A stretch of 43,281 bases of DNA from the NCBI RefSeq assembly GCF_029869215.1, contig NZ_JARWPM010000085.1, forward strand, positions 1 through 43,281, written 5' to 3'. Shown piece after piece: positions 16,891 to 24,194 of this stretch. Source of the DNA: Nocardia carnea. Its GTDB lineage: Bacteria > Actinomycetota > Actinomycetes > Mycobacteriales > Mycobacteriaceae. Positions within the stretch are counted from its first letter, which is position 1. Each line of letters begins with the position of its first letter. The translations under genes and the position numbers were made by a program. The notes beneath the pieces were generated by a model, which was not told the DNA's origin, ran no database searches, and was given only the letters and a program-made list of their open reading frames with translations.

Positions 16891-17772
16891 GTGTTCGATG
16901 CCCATGTGCACATCATCGATCCGCGGTTTCCGCTGATCGAGAACGAGGGCTACCTACCGGAGCCGTATACCATCGCCGATTACCGGCGCCGGATGGCCCG
17001 GTTCGACGTCTCCGGCGGTGCGGTGGTGAGCGCGTCCTTCCAGGGGAACGACCAGAGTTACCTGCGGGCCGCGCTGGCCGAACTCGGCCCGGGCTGGGTC
17101 GGGGTCACCCGTCTCGATCTGGACGCCACCGACGAGGAGATTCTGGACCTGCACGAGGCCGGGGTGCGGGCGGTGCGGTTCAACCTGAAACGCGCGGCCG
17201 CCGATATCACCGGAATGACGCGCCAGGCACTGCGCGCCCACGAACTGGTGGGCTGGCATGTGGAAATCTATGTCGACGGCCAGATGCTGGCCTCGCTGCA
17301 ACCGGTGATCCTTAAGCTGCCGAAGGTCTCGATCGACCACCTGGGAATGTCCGAGGAAGGTCTTTCCTACCTGCTCGACCTGGTCGATCGCGGCGCCCGG
17401 GTGAAGGCGACCGGCTTCGGGCGGGTCGAGATGGACGTTGCCACCGCGCTACGCCGGATCCACGCGGTCAGCCCCGAAGCACTGATGTTCGGTAGCGATC
17501 TTCCCGGCACCCGCGCCGGTCGCCCGTTCCGGGAATCCGATGTGGAGCTGATCAGCGATGTGGTCGGCACCGATATGCACGCCGTCCTCGAAGACAACGC
17601 CCGCGCGTTCTACGGTCTGCCGCCCATCGACCGCACCCCCGAAGATCCCACCCCCACACTGCCTCTGTTCATTCCACCCCAGCGCGATATCGACCGCCCC
17701 GCCACCGACGGCACCACCCGCCCGCTTCCCATACTCGGTCCCCGGCCGCGGTGGACACCGGGTTCGGGCTGA
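16891..17772 (+). CDS. Amidohydrolase family protein (PDC-hydrolase-like)
   Basis: The 293-residue product is a TIM-barrel metal-dependent hydrolase of the amidohydrolase-2 type. The N-terminal HxH motif is FDAHVHIID (His5 and His7), VSIDHLGMS supplies the later histidine, and MFGSDLPGTRAGRPF holds the catalytic aspartate near the C-terminus. This pattern resembles 2-pyrone-4,6-dicarboxylate hydrolases and related lactonases/decarboxylases. The substrate is unknown. The proline-rich tail of about 40 residues after the barrel is unusual. The start is a GTG with no ribosome binding site in view. Confidence 0.85.
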   Translation: MFDAHVHIIDPRFPLIENEGYLPEPYTIADYRRRMARFDVSGGAVVSASFQGNDQSYLRAALAELGPGWVGVTRLDLDATDEEILDLHEAGVRAVRFNLKRAAADITGMTRQALRAHELVGWHVEIYVDGQMLASLQPVILKLPKVSIDHLGMSEEGLSYLLDLVDRGARVKATGFGRVEMDVATALRRIHAVSPEALMFGSDLPGTRAGRPFRESDVELISDVVGTDMHAVLEDNARAFYGLPPIDRTPEDPTPTLPLFIPPQRDIDRPATDGTTRPLPILGPRPRWTPGSG

Positions 17773-17837
17773 CAGCCGCCGTGCGCGCCAAGTCCCCTGG
17801 GCACCGTGTCGGCATCCTCTCAACGGGCCACATCCGA

Positions 17838-17937
17838 GGTTCGGGGCCCGTCTCGTTCTGGAGCTACAGAGCGGAGGAGCGGCGGAGTGAAGAACGAGAC
17901 CGAGGGGCCCCGAACCACGCGCTGCCGGAGGCGGCGC
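17838..17937. repeat. Long stem-loop element, copy 2, with trailing GC hairpin
   Basis: Positions 17838-17849 pair with 17905-17916 (12 bp) and 17850-17859 pair with 17891-17900 (10 bp), with a 4-nt bulge (17901-17904) on the 3' side only. A second hairpin, GCGCTGCC-GGA-GGCGGCGC, follows at 17919-17937; its T-G pair is allowed in plus-strand RNA. The design (two stacked stems, 3'-side bulge beginning C(A/G)AG, purine-rich interior with GCGG, then a GCGC hairpin) matches copy 1 at 10-122. It lies between two convergent genes and touches the stop of the minus-strand gene. Confidence 0.65.
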
Positions 17938-18417
17938 CTAAATTACAGCGCCTATTACCCAGACTCCGGTGGCGAGCAGGGCGCCGAGCAACTCCACCAG
18001 TATGGAGAGCCCTACCCCCTTGATCGCGTGCTTACTCGACACCCAGGCCTGCCGATTGTCGGGTAGCCGCGCCATCTCCGAGAGGTACACCCCCGCAACG
18101 AAACCCACGAACAGCCCGACCACCGGAATCACGAAGAATCCGACGATCCCCGCGAGCCCACCGAGTAGCAGGGTCCGGTTGGGGATCCCCGCCTCCTTCA
18201 AATTCCGGCCGGGCCAGGTGTATTTCACGACCCCGGAGATCACCAGCAGCAGCGTGCTGATCCCCAGCACCACCCACGCCGTCGCCCCGCCGGTGAGGAA
18301 TGCCCACACCGCGATCGCCGCGAAGATCAGGATCACCCCCGGGAGAATCGGCACCACGATGCCGACCAAGCCGACCACGATCACCAGGCCGACGATGATT
18401 TCGCCCCATACGCTCAC
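17938..18417 (-). CDS. DUF456 integral membrane protein
   Basis: The 159-residue product is almost entirely hydrophobic, with about four to five helices. It has the typical DUF456 features: GLVGIVVPILPGVILIFAAI near the start, KYTWPGRNLKEAG in a loop, and glycine-rich GLAGIVGFFVIPVVGLF later. Function of the family is unknown. The frame is open further upstream, but the start is set at the GTG giving MSVWGEIIVGLV, because the upstream segment is not membrane-like. The stop abuts the long stem-loop element. Confidence 0.85.
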   Translation of the reverse strand: MSVWGEIIVGLVIVVGLVGIVVPILPGVILIFAAIAVWAFLTGGATAWVVLGISTLLLVISGVVKYTWPGRNLKEAGIPNRTLLLGGLAGIVGFFVIPVVGLFVGFVAGVYLSEMARLPDNRQAWVSSKHAIKGVGLSILVELLGALLATGVWVIGAVI

Positions 18418-18546
18418 GAAACCACGGTAGCCCGGATCCGGCCGGTACGCCGGACCGCCGGCGGCGGACACCGGTGGCCGATAAGGTCGTACGGGCCCGG
18501 AATCGATCGGACTCGGAAAACAGGTAACCGGGAGGAGGTCGAGGTA

Positions 18547-19353
18547 ATGCAGCTCACGACACTGCGCAGGTATCCGGTGAAATCCATGCTCGGCGAGGAC
18601 GTACCGGAACTGGTGGTCGACGAGAGCGGTGCCGCCGGGGACCGGGCGATGGCGGTGATCGATACGGCCACCGGCCGGGTCGCCACCGCCAAACAGCCAC
18701 GGTTGTGGCGTCGGCTGCTGGAATGCTCGGCTACCGGAGACCCGGGACGGATACACATCACGTTGCCGGACGGGCGCACCGCCGAGGCCGCTTCGCCCGA
18801 CGCCGACCGGCTACTGAACGAGCTCCTCGAACGGGATGTCCACTTGGCCGGTATGCGTCCCGACGGCGCGGAAATGGAACGCCCCGACCCCGAGGATGTG
18901 CTCACCCACGGGGTCGATACCGCCCTGGACTACGCGACCCTGCCCGTCGGCGCCGGCACCCCCGGCGGTTCGTTCGTCGACTTCGCGCCGCTTCACCTGA
19001 TCACCACCGCCACACTGGACCATCTCGATATCGAGGCCCTGAGATACCGGCCGAACCTGATCGTCTCCACGCCCCCGGGATTTGCGCCGTACGCGGAAAA
19101 CGACTGGGTCGGAAAGGAATTGACCATAGGTTCGGTGCGGTTGTCACCGATCACCCCCACTCCTCGCTGTGCCGTGCCGACCCTGGCGCACGGGGACCTG
19201 CCACGGGCGCCGCAGGCGGTCCGCCGCCCGATGGCCGAGAACCGGGTCGATGTCGATATCCCGGGGCTCGGCGCGCTGCCGTGTGTCGGGTTGTACCTGT
19301 CGGTGGTGCGGGGCGGCACCCTCCGCGCCGGAGACAACTTGGTGATCGGCTAG
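18547..19353 (+). CDS. MOSC domain-containing protein
   Basis: The 268-residue product has an N-terminal MOSC_N beta-barrel part (LRRYPVKSMLGED...GDRAMAVID) and a C-terminal MOSC domain with SFVDFAPLHLITTATL and the conserved cysteine in TPTPRCAVPTLAHGD. MOSC proteins are related to molybdenum cofactor sulfurases and to amidoxime-reducing proteins and handle sulfur through that cysteine. The exact substrate is unknown. It is preceded by GGGAGGAGG about 7 nt before the ATG. Confidence 0.9.
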   Translation: MQLTTLRRYPVKSMLGEDVPELVVDESGAAGDRAMAVIDTATGRVATAKQPRLWRRLLECSATGDPGRIHITLPDGRTAEAASPDADRLLNELLERDVHLAGMRPDGAEMERPDPEDVLTHGVDTALDYATLPVGAGTPGGSFVDFAPLHLITTATLDHLDIEALRYRPNLIVSTPPGFAPYAENDWVGKELTIGSVRLSPITPTPRCAVPTLAHGDLPRAPQAVRRPMAENRVDVDIPGLGALPCVGLYLSVVRGGTLRAGDNLVIG

Positions 19354-19450
19354 ACCGGTTCGCCGGGTACCGGCCGGGCGGCGGTGATTTCGCCGCGCCG
19401 GTGCCGAACTGCCTTGTCGGCGGTGCGTGCACCGGCTGCGCACGGGGAAC

Positions 19451-19987
19451 CTATTCCGGCCCGGCGATGCCGAGCACGCGTGCGGTGAGGTCCAGCACGC
19501 CGGCGCGGTGGCGCTGGGTACCGACGAAATCGGTGAGGTCCGGGCGCATGCTCGAGAATAGGGCGAGGGTCAGGAATTCCGCGTCGGCATCGGGGTCGAG
19601 CTGGGCGATGAGTTCGGTGAGCTGATTGCGCCAGGGCGCCCAGGTATCGGAATTGCACCCATCTGGCATTGCGCGGGTAAGGGGTTGTAGTTCGACGGTG
19701 GTGAGGTCGAAAACCGCGGCGATATAGGTGAGTATTCGCTCGGCGACCGGCACGGTCGTATCCGTCGCCTGTGCGTGCGCGGTAGCCCAGGCTCGGGCGG
19801 TTTTGTCGTCGAACAGCGCACGGATCAGCCCTTCGCGGTCGGTGAACCGCCGGAACAGCGTGCCCTTGCCGACGCCGGCGGCCGCTGCGATCTCGTCCAT
19901 GGAGACGTTACCGAGTTTGTCGTCGCAGATCAGGCGTCCGGCCACGGCGAGGATCGCGGCGCGGTTGCGTTCGGCGTCGGCGCGCAT
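19451..19987 (-). CDS. TetR-family transcriptional regulator
   Basis: The 178-residue product has an N-terminal TetR helix-turn-helix (about residues 10-55, NVSMDEIAAAAGVGKGTLFRRF) and a C-terminal ligand-binding region. AGGAGG lies 6 nt before the ATG. It is divergent from an MDR oxidoreductase gene, and the gap holds two copies of a 15-bp palindrome, so it very probably represses that gene. Confidence 0.93.
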   Translation of the reverse strand: MRADAERNRAAILAVAGRLICDDKLGNVSMDEIAAAAGVGKGTLFRRFTDREGLIRALFDDKTARAWATAHAQATDTTVPVAERILTYIAAVFDLTTVELQPLTRAMPDGCNSDTWAPWRNQLTELIAQLDPDADAEFLTLALFSSMRPDLTDFVGTQRHRAGVLDLTARVLGIAGPE

Positions 19988-20000
19988 CCGGAGCCTCCTG

Positions 20001-20059
20001 TTGACAAAAGCGGACTGATGGTCCGTATGATAGCGAACGTTAAACGGACCGATAGTCCG
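20001..20059 (+). promoter_or_regulatory. Promoter with twin TetR operators
   Basis: TTGACA at 20001-20006 and TATGAT at 20026-20031 form near-consensus -35 and -10 boxes with a 19-bp spacer. The spacer contains the palindrome CGGACTGATGGTCCG (20011-20025). A second copy, CGGACCGATAGTCCG, lies at 20045-20059 after the expected transcript start. The shared form is CGGACYGATRGTCCG, spaced 34 bp centre to centre. Occupancy would block polymerase. Confidence 0.8.
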
Positions 20060-20076
20060 GAACGAGAGGTGGAGTT

Positions 20077-21027
20077 GTGCGTGCCGTTCGCTATCACGAA
20101 TACGGACCCCCGGAAGTACTGAAGATCGAAGACGTCGACGACCCGATTCCGGGGGCGGGCGAACTGCTTGTCCGGACAGTGGCCACCGGCGTCAACTACT
20201 TCGAAGTCCAGGTGCGAGCCGGGGTCCACCCCGATCCGCTCGGGCGTCCGCTGCCCCATACGCCGGGAATCGAGGTGGCCGGCGAGGTGATCGCGGCCGG
20301 GCCGGATGTCGCGCCGAGCCGGATCGGTGAGCGCATCGTCGCGACCGTGGGCGCCGGAAGCTACGCCGAACTGGTGGTCGTACCCGCCGCAGACGCCCGG
20401 CCGCTGGACGAACGCCTCGACGAGCATCAGGCGCTGGCCCTGCTCGGCCAGGGCGCGACGGCCATGGGCCTCGCCGAAACCGCCGGACTCGGCCCCTCCG
20501 ATACCGTGCTGGTCGAGGCCGCCGGCGGTGGTATCGGCACCCTGCTGGTGCAGCTGGCCAAACGCGCGGGCGCCCGGGTGATCGCCGGGGCGAGCGGGGA
20601 TGCCAAACGTGCCTTGGCCGCCGAACTGGGCGCCGACACAACTGTGGACTACTCGCGACCCGGCTGGACCGAAGAAGCCGGCCCGGTATCGGTCGTCTTC
20701 GAAACCGTCGGCGGACAGACCGCCCGTGAGGCCTACGGCCTGCTCACCGAGCCCGGCGCGCGGATGGTGGTGTTCGGGACCGCGAGCGGTGCGCCGGTCG
20801 AGATCGGCTCGGATCTGCTGCTCCGGGTCGGTGCCGCGCTGATTCCGTTCAGCCTGGGTTACCGGCCGCAGCGGTGGCCCGAATACATCGAGCGCGCCGT
20901 CGAATTGACGGTGCGTGGTGAACTCTCGCCGGTGGTGGGAACCGTTCTCCCGCTGGCCGAAGCGGCCGCGGCACATCGCGCATTCGAGGAGCGCACCGCG
21001 CTGGGGAAAACCATCCTCGTCGTCTGA
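20077..21027 (+). CDS. Quinone oxidoreductase-like MDR-family protein
   Basis: The 316-residue NADP-dependent medium-chain reductase has VLVEAAGGGIGTLLVQLAKRAGA as its AxxGGIG nucleotide-binding motif (about residues 148-170) and MRAVRYHEYGPPEVLKIEDV as a typical quinone-reductase start. It lacks the catalytic zinc ligands, as expected for zeta-crystallin-type members. The start is a GTG at 20077. The divergent TetR and twin operators suggest induction by a small electrophile or drug. Confidence 0.9.
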   Translation: MRAVRYHEYGPPEVLKIEDVDDPIPGAGELLVRTVATGVNYFEVQVRAGVHPDPLGRPLPHTPGIEVAGEVIAAGPDVAPSRIGERIVATVGAGSYAELVVVPAADARPLDERLDEHQALALLGQGATAMGLAETAGLGPSDTVLVEAAGGGIGTLLVQLAKRAGARVIAGASGDAKRALAAELGADTTVDYSRPGWTEEAGPVSVVFETVGGQTAREAYGLLTEPGARMVVFGTASGAPVEIGSDLLLRVGAALIPFSLGYRPQRWPEYIERAVELTVRGELSPVVGTVLPLAEAAAAHRAFEERTALGKTILVV

Positions 21028-21070
21028 CCGCGGAACGGCGCACCTGGCCGCCGGCGGTTGAGTTGCGCGC

Positions 21071-21107
21071 CGGGGCGCTCGGCGGTCCGAACCGGCCGAA
21101 CGCCCCG
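21071..21107. terminator. Bidirectional hairpin terminator
   Basis: CGGGGCG-C-TCGGC pairs with GCCGA-A-CGCCCCG around an 11-nt loop, with one mismatch. It lies between the convergent oxidoreductase and MFS genes and can serve both. Confidence 0.65.
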
Positions 21108-21113
21108 GTGAAC

Positions 21114-22307
21114 TCAGTACCGGATATGCCGCCACGCGCAGGTACTGATCACGCACATCGTCGCGAAACCGATCCAGAAGGGCCCGGCCGGACCGAACCA
21201 GTGCGCGAGGAACCCGCCGAGCAGGGTTCCGGCGGCGACGCCGGTGACGTCGAGCAGGTTGTGCACGCTGACTATCCGGCCCTGTAATCGCTCCGGAACC
21301 TCCCGCTGCCGCACCGTGGCGACCACCACACCCCAGATCGCCGCGTGCACACTGAAAGCGGCGAGCGTCGCCCCGGCAACCCAGGCGTTGGTGGTGAGCG
21401 CGAGGACGAGGTGGGTAGCCGTCTCCGCGATCAGGCCCGCCCGCAACAGCAGGGTGAGGCCGAGGCGGCGCTCGAGTCGCGCCGCGAGGGCCGAGCCGGC
21501 CAGCGCCCCGGCGGCGTGGGCGGTGAGCAGCAGACCGAACCCGACCTCGGCCAGCCCGAGACGGTCCCGCGCGTAGAGCACGAAGGTCGCGAACGCGGCG
21601 CAGAACGGGATCTGCATGACTCCCATGGTCAGGATCAGGGCGCGCAGTCTCCGGTGGCGCCACAACCATTCGACGCCTTCCCGGATATCGCGCCACAGTC
21701 CGGTGGACTCCGCCGGCGGGGGCGGCGAATGGGGTCGCATGGTGGCCGCGATCATTGCCGCCAGTACGAACGTCGCCGCGTTGGCGCCGAAAGGTACCGC
21801 CGCCGAGAGCGCGAACAGCCAGCCGCCCACCGGTTTGGCGAGCCACATATTGATCACCGAGAACGTGAATCCCAGCCGGGCATTGGCCGCGGGCAGCAGG
21901 TCGGCCGGGACGACAGCGGGTAGCCGTCCCGCGACCGCCGTATCGGCGAGCGTTTCGCCGATACCCATCAGGAAAAGAGTGCAGTAGAGCAGCACCAGCG
22001 ACACGGTGCCGGTGGCGATGGCGATCGCCAGACCACCCACCAGTACCGCCCGCAGCACATCGACGACCACGATCAGGCGCCGCCGGTCGAGCCGGTCGGA
22101 AACCGCACCGCTCAGCAGCGCGAACAACAGCCAGGGCAACTGCTGAGCCAGGCCGGCGGCGGCGATCGCGACCGGATCCGAAGTCAGCGAGGCGACGAGC
22201 AGCGGGCCGGCGACGGCAGCGAAACCGTCGCCGAGATTCGAGACCGCACTGGCGGTCCACAGTTTGTGAAAATCCGCGCCGAGACGCGCGGATACGGAGG
22301 CACGCAA
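21114..22307 (-). CDS. MFS exporter
   Basis: The 397-residue protein has about 12 hydrophobic segments and the major facilitator loop SDRLDRRRLIVVVD after helix 2. It resembles drug/siderophore exporters of the enterobactin-exporter or macrolide-efflux (MefA-like) type. The start is TTG at 22307, with AAGGAG 8 nt before it. About 70 bp upstream is a 10-codon leader reading frame with a strong ribosome binding site and complementary RNA arms, a layout seen in antibiotic-inducible attenuated resistance genes. The substrate cannot be told from sequence. Confidence 0.88.
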   Translation of the reverse strand: MRASVSARLGADFHKLWTASAVSNLGDGFAAVAGPLLVASLTSDPVAIAAAGLAQQLPWLLFALLSGAVSDRLDRRRLIVVVDVLRAVLVGGLAIAIATGTVSLVLLYCTLFLMGIGETLADTAVAGRLPAVVPADLLPAANARLGFTFSVINMWLAKPVGGWLFALSAAVPFGANAATFVLAAMIAATMRPHSPPPPAESTGLWRDIREGVEWLWRHRRLRALILTMGVMQIPFCAAFATFVLYARDRLGLAEVGFGLLLTAHAAGALAGSALAARLERRLGLTLLLRAGLIAETATHLVLALTTNAWVAGATLAAFSVHAAIWGVVVATVRQREVPERLQGRIVSVHNLLDVTGVAAGTLLGGFLAHWFGPAGPFWIGFATMCVISTCAWRHIRY

Positions 22308-22350
22308 GGGGAAAGCTCCTTGTGAAGGGCCGGAAGTAGGGTCCGTGAGC

Positions 22351-22391
22351 CGCTTCGGAGCGTGGTGTCAGTACCGACCTACGCCGAAGCG
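22351..22391 (-). promoter_or_regulatory. Candidate attenuator stem in the MFS leader
   Basis: In the minus-strand transcript, CGCTTCGG at the end of the leader peptide frame is exactly complementary to CCGAAGCG further on (8 bp). A competing pairing between GTAGGTC at the leader stop and GGACCCTAC downstream is also possible. A ribosome stalled in the leader frame would cover the first arm and shift the balance. Confidence 0.5.
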
Positions 22392-22411
22392 AGGACCTGG
22401 GCCATACACAT
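22379..22411 (-). CDS. Leader peptide MCMAQVLASA upstream of MFS exporter
   Basis: This 10-codon frame has a perfect start signal: GGGAGG with a 6-nt spacer before ATG. Its stop is 71 nt before the MFS start. The last codons form one arm of an 8-bp stem with sequence just downstream. Such short leader frames act as sensors for ribosome-stalling drugs or for charged tRNA. No run of one amino acid is present, so stalling by a drug or by a specific peptide is more likely than amino-acid attenuation. It is too short for homology evidence. Confidence 0.55.
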   Translation of the reverse strand: MCMAQVLASA

Positions 22412-22492
22412 GGAGAACCTCCCTGCTTTTCGGCAAAGAGTAGATCCGGCCGATTGTGCTCGGCTACTTGTTTTCGCCCAGGGCACCGGTGG

Positions 22493-23377
22493 TCAGGTCG
22501 GCGAGATGTCCGGGTCGACCCGGCGAAGCGCCGATGCCAGCCATTCTGTGCGCCGATGTTCTTCGGGCATCTCGGCCAACCCTGCCTCGGCCTCGCGCAC
22601 AGCTTCGGCCGGGTGACCGAGTCGAGCCAGCACACCCGCGCGCTGTACGGCTGCGAACCCCGGACTCCACCAGTACATGGAATCCGGTGGGTCGGCATTC
22701 GGAGAGTCAGGTAGCAAGGCGCGAGTGGCTTTCCGTTCCTCGTTCATTTCGGCCAACATCTCGGCACGGCGCATTCGCCCGTAAGCGTCGATGACAGGGT
22801 GAGCGCCGCGCACGGACAGCGCGGCATCGTACAGATTGAGAACTGCGCCGAAATTGCCTGTGCTGGTGGTTACGTAGCCGAGAAATCCGAGGCTGTGCGC
22901 GAGTCTGTCCGGGTCACCTGCCGCCCGCGCAATTTTCACAGCAGTGCCCAATGTGCGCCGTGCCGTGGCATCTGCTCCGACTGCATGCTCGAGCCAGCCT
23001 CGGTATTGGACGATTTCACTCGCGAGTGCGGTAGGGCTGTGCGACACCATATCCGCGAGCCCTCGCACGGTAGGCAGCACGGTGAGCGCCCCGGTCGCGT
23101 CCTCGACTCGTCTCAGAGAGCCCAGGACTCCGGAAACCTCTTGTAGTGCGGCGGCATTCACCGTAGCTGGAGCTTTGGCCACGCTGGTGATGCGTCCGAG
23201 ATCTGCGCCCAGTACGCGTTCATATGCGGCGACCACGCCGGGGGGCACCGCTCGTTTGCCCGACTCTATGAGGCTGAGGTAGCTGGCGCTGTAGTGCGTC
23301 CGGCGGCCGAGTTCGCGCAGCGATATGCCGGACGATTGCCGCGCTGCTCGCAGGATCGCGCCTGCTCCTGGCTCCAT
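22493..23377 (-). CDS. Xre-family regulator with TPR-like C-terminal domain
   Basis: The 294-residue product has an N-terminal Xre helix-turn-helix (about residues 8-62, SLRELGRRTHYSASYLSLIESGKRAVP) and a long helical C-terminal region of about 210 residues. Repeats such as ARAAGDPDRLAHSLGFLGYV and GVLARLGHPAEAVREAEAGL look like TPR. The start MEPGAG is chosen because GGAGGGGAG lies just upstream and the earlier frame is not conserved in style. A 17-bp perfect palindrome lies 48 bp upstream, suggesting autoregulation. It is divergent from a three-gene mini-operon and lies directly upstream of the leader/MFS unit on the same strand. Confidence 0.88.
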   Translation of the reverse strand: MEPGAGAILRAARQSSGISLRELGRRTHYSASYLSLIESGKRAVPPGVVAAYERVLGADLGRITSVAKAPATVNAAALQEVSGVLGSLRRVEDATGALTVLPTVRGLADMVSHSPTALASEIVQYRGWLEHAVGADATARRTLGTAVKIARAAGDPDRLAHSLGFLGYVTTSTGNFGAVLNLYDAALSVRGAHPVIDAYGRMRRAEMLAEMNEERKATRALLPDSPNADPPDSMYWWSPGFAAVQRAGVLARLGHPAEAVREAEAGLAEMPEEHRRTEWLASALRRVDPDISPT

Positions 23378-23424
23378 CTCCCCTCCATGGCCGCAAACAC
23401 CTGTCAACACTCGCTGTCTGTCCA

Positions 23425-23441
23425 GGGTATGCCGCATACCC
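23425..23441. promoter_or_regulatory. 17-bp palindromic operator between Xre gene and mini-operon
   Basis: GGGTATGCCGCATACCC is a perfect palindrome with 7-bp arms and a 3-nt centre. It sits between the divergent starts at 23377 and 23539, the expected place for the Xre protein to bind. No second copy was seen in the window. Confidence 0.6.
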
Positions 23442-23538
23442 ATAGCGTCAATCCCAGCGCCGCCGGTACTCGTCTCATACGATTTCGCCGAGCCGTCCGG
23501 CGGTCTATGAACCAACCCAACGACCGTGAGGTGTCTCG

Positions 23539-23787
23539 ATGGGCCTGAATCTGCCGCCGCTCCCCATCCGTTTGTCGGTGAACCGTACAAAGGTTGCAGC
23601 GCAGGGTAATTCACACATCAGCAGACAGAACGACTGTGCACTACTGGAGCGGATCGCCGCCGCACTCCGCGCCTTACCCAGCACCGGCGCCCCAGCCCAA
23701 GGCTGCACCGGCTTGCCGACCGAGTGCTGTCTGCATGGGAAACAGGCCGACAAGAGTGCTGGGCAGCCGGGCAGAGCGCCGTCATGA
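23539..23787 (+). CDS. Small protein of unknown function, first of overlap cascade
   Basis: The 82-residue frame starts at ATG 23539, preceded by GAGG about 9 nt upstream. Its TGA stop overlaps the ATG of the next gene (ATGA), the main evidence that it is translated. The product starts MGLNLPPLPIRLSV, has a short helical part (CALLERIAAALRALP) and contains four cysteines, two adjacent (TECCLHGK). I recognise no family. It may be a regulatory or metal-binding peptide; this is only a guess. Confidence 0.5.
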   Translation: MGLNLPPLPIRLSVNRTKVAAQGNSHISRQNDCALLERIAAALRALPSTGAPAQGCTGLPTECCLHGKQADKSAGQPGRAPS

Positions 23788-24086
23788 ACCGTTCGGTCGC
23801 GTTCGGCTGGATCAACGTCGATATCAGCCGAGCGCCGGAAACTGATCGTGCACAGATACGCTGCCTCGCCCGGCATCTCGGGTACCGCCTCGTTTGGCCT
23901 CGTGAACTGTCGGTGCTTCCGGTGGCCGATCAGGTGCGTAACGCCGGCGCCGATTTGGTGATTCTGCCGGCGCCCGACCATCTGAGCCCGGTCGAGCTCA
24001 ACGCAGTGATGGACGTGGCCGACGTGGAGACAGTATTCCCACGGCTCAGCTTCGCGCGCTGGGCGTTCCGGCAGTCGGCTCCATGA
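23784..24086 (+). CDS. Small actinomycete protein, resolvase-N-like fold suspected
   Basis: The 100-residue product begins MNRSVAFGWINVDISRAPET. It has an alternating strand-helix pattern (IRCLARHLGYRLVW, DQVRNAGADLVILPAPDHL, VADVETVFPRLSFARW) resembling the N-terminal fold of serine resolvases but without an evident catalytic serine context. Similar small proteins are scattered in Nocardia and Streptomyces and are of unknown function (recalled, not searched). The start ATG overlaps the previous stop and its own stop overlaps the next ATG, both as ATGA, so three genes are translationally linked. Confidence 0.7.
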   Translation: MNRSVAFGWINVDISRAPETDRAQIRCLARHLGYRLVWPRELSVLPVADQVRNAGADLVILPAPDHLSPVELNAVMDVADVETVFPRLSFARWAFRQSAP

Positions 24087-24169
24087 GCCCCCTTGTGGTC
24101 GCAGGATTCACGGTTGCGATCGGATTACCGTTACTCGTCATCGTGGCAGCGATCTGGTGGCCGCGGTGA
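24083..24169 (+). CDS. 28-residue single-pass membrane microprotein
   Basis: The frame encodes MSPLVVAGFTVAIGLPLL followed by VIVAAIWWPR and a TGA stop. It is one hydrophobic helix ending in Trp-Trp-Pro-Arg, a typical membrane-interface ending. The ATG overlaps the upstream stop by ATGA. The length, helix and coupling argue for a true product, although frames this short can arise by chance. It may anchor or modulate a membrane partner. Confidence 0.5.
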   Translation: MSPLVVAGFTVAIGLPLLVIVAAIWWPR

Positions 24170-24194
24170 GCGGTCGGTGTCGCTCGGTTCTGCC

